Below, piece by piece: positions 59,752 to 64,000 of a DNA stretch of 64,000 bases. The notes under the pieces are model-generated. The model saw nothing but the letters and a program-made list of their open reading frames with translations. It did not search any database and was not told where the DNA came from. The position numbers and the translations under genes are program-made. Each line of letters begins with the position of its first letter. Positions within the stretch are counted from its first letter, which is position 1. The DNA comes from Hyphomicrobiales bacterium (GTDB lineage: Bacteria > Pseudomonadota > Alphaproteobacteria > Rhizobiales > Rhizobiaceae). The stretch lies in assembly GCA_900473685.1 (NCBI GenBank), contig UCNE01000008.1, positions 1-64,000 on the forward strand, in the 5' to 3' direction.

Positions 59752-60366
59752 ATGACGATGGTTTCAGAAACGATGTCGAAGGGCGATTTCGCCACTCACA
59801 TCAACGTCAGTCCTGGCCGGATTTCGCAGTACATCGCCGAAGGCAAGATTTCGCTCGCAGCCTTGGAAGGGCAGGGACGGTCGGCAAAGATCAAGACGGC
59901 TGTGGCGCTGGCCGAGCTGAGGAAGACGCTGGATCCAGCACAGCGCTTTGGAGCGAACGGGTCGGCAAGCATCGTGCCCGTCGCGGTACCTGCATCCTTG
60001 GAAGCGTCGGCGCCTATCGCAACCGTGACCGACCCGGCACGCGACGAGCTGGCGGCAGAACGCCTGAAGCAGCAGCGGTTGAAAACCGCGCGGGAACAGC
60101 GGGAGGAAGATCTTTCCATTGGCCGCTACATTCTGGCGAGCGATGCGCGACAGATCACGACCCGAGCCGTGACCGAGGCTTTCAAGGTCATGGACCAGGG
60201 CATTCAGGAAATGGCGAAGGCACTGGCGGCCGACTTCGGTGTGTCGCAGCGTGATGCTGTTCTCCTGCTTCATCGTGTCATGCGCGATACGCGCGCAGCA
60301 CAGGCCGCCGGTTTCCGCGAGGCAGCTGCCAATGTAACCGGCACGGTCGAGGACAATCAGACATGA
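59752..60366 (+). CDS. Terminase small subunit (Nu1-like)
   Basis: Recognises the phage cos site and recruits the large terminase. The N-terminal region has a winged-helix-type motif (MSKGDFATHINVSPGRISQY), and the middle part contains a linker and a coiled coil (ERLKQQRLKTAREQREEDLS) as in Nu1-type proteins. 204 residues. It overlaps terL by 4 bp, as usual for the pair. Three direct repeats upstream could be its binding sites. Confidence 0.8.
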   Translation: MTMVSETMSKGDFATHINVSPGRISQYIAEGKISLAALEGQGRSAKIKTAVALAELRKTLDPAQRFGANGSASIVPVAVPASLEASAPIATVTDPARDELAAERLKQQRLKTAREQREEDLSIGRYILASDARQITTRAVTEAFKVMDQGIQEMAKALAADFGVSQRDAVLLLHRVMRDTRAAQAAGFREAAANVTGTVEDNQT

Positions 60367-62405
60367 CAATGCTGGTCAACCCGGAGCGCCTCATGTTCGA
60401 GGTTCTGGGGGAGGTTTGCGAACCACCGCCGCCGGTCGACTACCTGAAATGGGCAACCGAAAACATCGTGTTCTCGGAACGCATCACCGACCATCCCGGC
60501 CCCTACAACGAAAAGCTGGTTCCGTTCTTCTCGGAAATCCTGCGAGCGCTGGGGCCGGACGATCCTTGCAGCATCGTCAGCCTGGCGAAGTCTGCGCAGA
60601 TCGGCGGTACCATTTGCGCCAACATCTTTACGCTCGGGTCGCTTGACCTCGCACCGGGCGATTTTCTCTACGTCCATCCCACCGAGGAAAACGCCTCGCG
60701 ATGGTCAAAGACGAAGCTGATGCCTCTGGTGCGGGAGATGCCGAAGGTTGCGGCGCTGTTCTCGCAGAACAGCCGCGATGCCAGCAACTCCGTCCTGTAC
60801 AAGGAGCGGATTGACGGGCGCGGTGCCATCCAGGCGGCTGGCGCCAATTCGCCGGCGGGCCTGTCGATGATCTCGCCGCGCAAGCAGGTGCAAGACGATC
60901 TGGCCAAGTGGCAGATGAACGATGCCGGTGACCCGGAGGTACAGGCGGACAGCCGGACGAAGGCTTTCTTCACCGGGAAGATCTTCAAGATTTCCACGCC
61001 GATGGTGTCGCCGGGTTGCAAGATCACGGCGAACTATCAGGAAGGGACACAGGAAACCTATCACGTCCCTTGCCCGCACTGCCACGACCTGCAGGAGCTG
61101 CGCTGGGAGAACATGCGGGATCACATCGATCCGGCACATCCGGAAAAGGCGCATTTCATCTGCGTTCATTGCGGTTGCGAAATTCACGAGCATCATCGGT
61201 CCTGGATGGTCGATGCGGCAAACGGTGCAAAATGGGTCGCCAAGTATCCGGAGCGGGCTCGCCGTCATCGGTCTTTCCGGATCTGGATGGCCTATTCACC
61301 ATTCGAGCGCTGGGAGAATCTGGCGCGTGAATGGCTGACGGTGCAGGCCGGTGGGCCTGAGAACCGGGACAAGGGGTCCGGGGCCGAACAAACGTTCTGG
61401 AATGACTGGCTCGGTCTTGCCTTCGAAGCCGACAACAAGGCGATCGATTGGGAAGTGCTTCGCGATCGCGCCGAATGCGACGGCGCGTTGCCGCGGGGCA
61501 TCGTCCCAGCCGAGGCTCTTGTCCTCGTTTATGGCATCGACGTCCAGGGTGACCGCGTCGAGTGGCTTCTGGTCGGTTATGGGCGCAATCGCTACCGTGC
61601 CGTTATTGATCACGGTGTGATCGATGCGCGCGCGGGCAGCCACCTTGCCGGGTTCAAGGATCATTCCGGGCACATCTCGGAACCAGAGGTCCGCGCGGCG
61701 CTCGACAAGCTGCTTGAACGGCGGTTTGTGGACGAGGCGGGCCGCAAGCGGATCGTCGACCGGGTAGCCATCGACGGTAACGCCTATACGGACGATGTGT
61801 GGGCTTGGGTCCGCAAACATCCGAAGTCTCGGGTGATCATGGTGCGTGGCGGCAATACCGACGCAGCGCCCGCCATCGCGCAGACACGGGAATACGACAA
61901 AAAGGGCAAGCCGAAAAAGCAGAAATGGGCTTCCCGGTTTTTCACGTTCAACCAGGCGGCTTTCAAGCTTCGGCTCTATCGCGACTTTAAAAAGGTGGAT
62001 CCGCAGCAGGCTGGCTATATCCGGTTCGCGCGCGGCTTCGGTGACGACTTCTTTCAGCAGGCCACGTCGGAAAGCCGGGTTCCTGAAAAAACCCGGACCG
62101 GTCATGTCCGCTTCATTTGGAAGCTGCCAGAAGGCAAGCGAAACGAAGTGCTGGACATGCTCAATCAGAGCCTGGCTGGCGCCTATCGCTTCGGTGTCCC
62201 TTACTGGACCGACGATGAGTGGGATGCGGTCGAGGACCGGATCAGCAAAATCGAGGAACCAGTGCAAGCCGATCTCGAAGATCGCCTCGCCGCCCTCACA
62301 GTCCGAACCGAGGCCCCAGTGGCAACGGCCCCGGAGACACAGCAATCGGCTCTCATAGCCGCCGCTCTCGCCCGTGCGCAGCGGAACACCCAACGCAATC
62401 GTTAG
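60363..62405 (+). CDS. Terminase large subunit (gpA family)
   Basis: Packaging ATPase and nuclease of the lambda gpA (PF05876) type. The ATPase part shows the gpA-type SLAKSAQIGGTICANIF (a divergent Walker A), and FLYVHPTEENASRWSK and LSMISPRKQVQDDL follow. A zinc-like Cys cluster (CPHCHD and CVHCGC) lies near residue 235. The nuclease part starts at about residue 395 (LVLVYGIDVQGDRVEWLLVG). 680 residues, as expected. The stop is 9 bp before the gpW gene. Confidence 0.93.
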   Translation: MTMLVNPERLMFEVLGEVCEPPPPVDYLKWATENIVFSERITDHPGPYNEKLVPFFSEILRALGPDDPCSIVSLAKSAQIGGTICANIFTLGSLDLAPGDFLYVHPTEENASRWSKTKLMPLVREMPKVAALFSQNSRDASNSVLYKERIDGRGAIQAAGANSPAGLSMISPRKQVQDDLAKWQMNDAGDPEVQADSRTKAFFTGKIFKISTPMVSPGCKITANYQEGTQETYHVPCPHCHDLQELRWENMRDHIDPAHPEKAHFICVHCGCEIHEHHRSWMVDAANGAKWVAKYPERARRHRSFRIWMAYSPFERWENLAREWLTVQAGGPENRDKGSGAEQTFWNDWLGLAFEADNKAIDWEVLRDRAECDGALPRGIVPAEALVLVYGIDVQGDRVEWLLVGYGRNRYRAVIDHGVIDARAGSHLAGFKDHSGHISEPEVRAALDKLLERRFVDEAGRKRIVDRVAIDGNAYTDDVWAWVRKHPKSRVIMVRGGNTDAAPAIAQTREYDKKGKPKKQKWASRFFTFNQAAFKLRLYRDFKKVDPQQAGYIRFARGFGDDFFQQATSESRVPEKTRTGHVRFIWKLPEGKRNEVLDMLNQSLAGAYRFGVPYWTDDEWDAVEDRISKIEEPVQADLEDRLAALTVRTEAPVATAPETQQSALIAAALARAQRNTQRNR

Positions 62406-62414
62406 GATCGTCTG

Positions 62415-62651
62415 ATGGCCTTGACAGAACTGGAGCGCGCTGCGGTTCAACTGCAGCTCGATCAGGCGCGCGCAGCCTTGCACCGCATGGAGCTTGGGGA
62501 GATGGAGGTCAGCCTCTCGTACAATGGTGAGAGCGTCACCTATAGCGCAGCGAACCCTGGCTCTCTTCGGTCGTATATCCGGGGCCTTGAAGTCCAACTC
62601 GGACTGAGGGCGTTTGCCCGTGCGCGGTCCCGTGGCGTGGTGTTCGGATGA
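62415..62651 (+). CDS. gpW-like head-tail joining protein
   Basis: A 78-residue protein with the gpW pattern: a helical start (LTELERAAVQLQLDQARAAL), a short beta hairpin (EMEVSLSYNGESVTYSAANP) and a C-terminal helix (SYIRGLEVQLGLR). gpW finishes the head opening before tail attachment. Its stop overlaps the portal gene start by 4 bp. Confidence 0.88.
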   Translation: MALTELERAAVQLQLDQARAALHRMELGEMEVSLSYNGESVTYSAANPGSLRSYIRGLEVQLGLRAFARARSRGVVFG

Positions 62652-64000
62652 GCGGCATGCAGATCCTTGGACCGGACGCCCGACCGATCGCGCCGAACGT
62701 TCGCGCGGCTGCTCGCCAGCAGATGGCAAAGAACCGAATGATGTCGTCGGCTGCCTATCAGGGCGCGTCGCACGATCATCCATCGTTCGCCAAGTGGAAC
62801 CCGCGCACATGGTCTGGCCAATCGGCGCTGTCCTGGTCGCGGACCGAACTGGTCGACCGGCTGAACGACGTTGCCCGTAACGATGGTTGGGGTGCGGCCG
62901 GCACGTCCCGGCTCGTCGACAATATTATCGGCGCCGGATGGACGCTGGCAGCGCGCCCCAACTTTGCCTCGCTGAACATCACATTCGAGCAGGCCGACGC
63001 GATCTCCGACCGTATCGAGGCGTTGTGGCGCGACTATACGCAGGACGTCGACAAATGGTGCGATGCCGAGCGGACGAAGACCATGGCCGGTATTCTCGGC
63101 CTCGCTGCTCGCCAGCGCTTCGGTCCGGAGGGCGAAGCCTTCGCCGTCATCATCTGGCATGAGAATTCACCGACGTTCCAGACCGGCGTTCATGTCATCG
63201 ATCCGGCGCGGTGTTCAAACCCGTTCGGTTGCATGGACGAGGAGTTCCTGCGCGACGGCGTCTCAATCGATGGTCACGGCGCACCGCAAGGTTATCACTT
63301 CCGGAAATCCCATCCGGGTGAAGTCCATGTTGGAAACCAGAACCTTTGGCAGTGGGACTACGTCGAGCGCTCGACAGAGTGGGGTCGGCCGGTCGTGGTC
63401 CACGCATTCGAGCAGAAACGCGCCGGCATGACGCGCGGCGTGTCGGACTGGGCGCCTGTGATGCGGTCGATCAAGCAATCGACCGACTATGAGGATTTTG
63501 AAAGCCAGGCGGCGATGTTGAACGCTGTGATGGCGGCCTTCATCGAAACACCGTTCGATCCGGAAGAGTTCCTTGATGCCATGGGTACCGACGTTTCCAG
63601 CGAGGGGGTCTCCAAGCTGTACGGCGACATGAGCGTCGCACAAAAGGCCTATTACAGCGCCGCGCCGATCGACATGCCCGGTGTGAAGATCAACATGCTG
63701 CAGCCGGGCGAAAAGGCCACACTGACCAAGCCGGAGCATCCGAACGCCAATTTCGAGGCGTTCGTGAACGCGGCTCTGCGCAAGGTCGCCAGCGCCATTG
63801 GCCTCACCTACGAGCAGCTGACGATGGACTGGTCCAATGTCAACTACTCGTCGGCCCGCGCGGCTCTGCTGGAAATCTGGCGCGGGTTTACCGCCAAGAA
63901 GGGTGGCTTTGCTTCCCAGTTCATGGCGCCGATCTACCGTGCATGGCTCGAGGAGATCTTTGACAAGGGACTACTCGACGACATTCTTCCGGACAACGTC
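62648..64000 (+). CDS. Phage portal protein (lambda gpB family), cut by the right edge
   Basis: The frame starts at the ATG at 62648, overlaps the gpW stop by 4 bp, and is open to the last base, so 451 codons are seen and the 3' end is missing. The sequence has typical lambda-portal features: NDGWGAAGTSRLVDNIIGAG (first conserved helix), RQRFGPEGEAFAVIIWHE, HVIDPARCSNPFGCMDEEF, and KSTDY-type segments further on (MRSIKQSTDYEDFESQAAML). The portal forms the dodecameric ring at the head vertex through which DNA enters. Confidence 0.93.
   Translation, partial: MSGMQILGPDARPIAPNVRAAARQQMAKNRMMSSAAYQGASHDHPSFAKWNPRTWSGQSALSWSRTELVDRLNDVARNDGWGAAGTSRLVDNIIGAGWTLAARPNFASLNITFEQADAISDRIEALWRDYTQDVDKWCDAERTKTMAGILGLAARQRFGPEGEAFAVIIWHENSPTFQTGVHVIDPARCSNPFGCMDEEFLRDGVSIDGHGAPQGYHFRKSHPGEVHVGNQNLWQWDYVERSTEWGRPVVVHAFEQKRAGMTRGVSDWAPVMRSIKQSTDYEDFESQAAMLNAVMAAFIETPFDPEEFLDAMGTDVSSEGVSKLYGDMSVAQKAYYSAAPIDMPGVKINMLQPGEKATLTKPEHPNANFEAFVNAALRKVASAIGLTYEQLTMDWSNVNYSSARAALLEIWRGFTAKKGGFASQFMAPIYRAWLEEIFDKGLLDDILPDNV

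Noticed and set aside
61296-62810. 504-codon frame opposite terL
   Set aside because: Antisense to the conserved large terminase, gpW and portal start.

Overview
The window reads as a chromosomal segment of a Rhizobiales alphaproteobacterium, most like Rhizobium/Agrobacterium. The clues are a GcrA cell-cycle regulator, the order phoR-pstSCAB-phoU-phoB, a SAM-II riboswitch before metZ, a double-length dCTP deaminase and strong GC bias. It falls into three blocks: an accessory island (1 to about 20.2 kb), a core segment (about 20.2 to 40.35 kb) and the left part of a lambda-like prophage (40.35 kb to the right edge, cut in the portal gene).

Island. It opens with the 3' part of a C5-cytosine methyltransferase gene. 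Then comes one leftward operon of six tightly packed genes (12282 down to 1325): an SNF2-type helicase with a PLD-like N-terminal region, a DUF4391 protein, a small unknown protein, a type III Mod adenine methyltransferase, an AlbA/HATPase protein and a type III Res helicase-nuclease. This looks like an expanded type III restriction-modification or composite anti-phage system and is the best candidate here for an under-described system. Next (12.6 to 19.7 kb) is a plasmid-like mobilization and replication module: MobC, a VirD2/MobA-type relaxase with a small gene nested in another frame, several unknown proteins and a primase-type Rep. No integrase lies inside the window. The island abuts the 3' end of tRNA-Thr(CGU), which may be its attachment site.

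Core. The genes are nitronate monooxygenase, a membrane-anchored unknown protein, polyphosphate kinase 2, and then the phosphate module phoR | pstS-pstC-pstA-pstB-phoU-phoB, with a Pho-box-like direct repeat before pstS and intercistronic hairpins after pstS and pstB. A VOC protein, gcrA, argD-argF-hslO, apaG, a CDP-alcohol phosphatidyltransferase, metZ under a SAM-II riboswitch with an attenuator, and a dCTP deaminase follow. The phosphate sensor, transporter, PhoU and response regulator sit next to PPK2, so phosphate uptake and polyphosphate storage are side by side.

Prophage. It sits at the 3' end of tRNA-Gly(CCC), with a tyrosine integrase reading toward the tRNA. The leftward arm carries small unknown genes, a phage-type sliding clamp, SSB and an HD hydrolase. 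A divergent switch (S24 repressor against a Cro-like protein) is flanked by four copies of a 14-15 bp operator-like sequence. The rightward arm is a run of genes overlapping by 4 bp (regulator, helicase, two DNA methyltransferases, a Toprim primase and an SF3 helicase). Then come two families of iteron-like repeats that may be the origin, an inverted DUF4145 cargo gene, a cos-like region, and the packaging genes terS, terL, gpW and portal.
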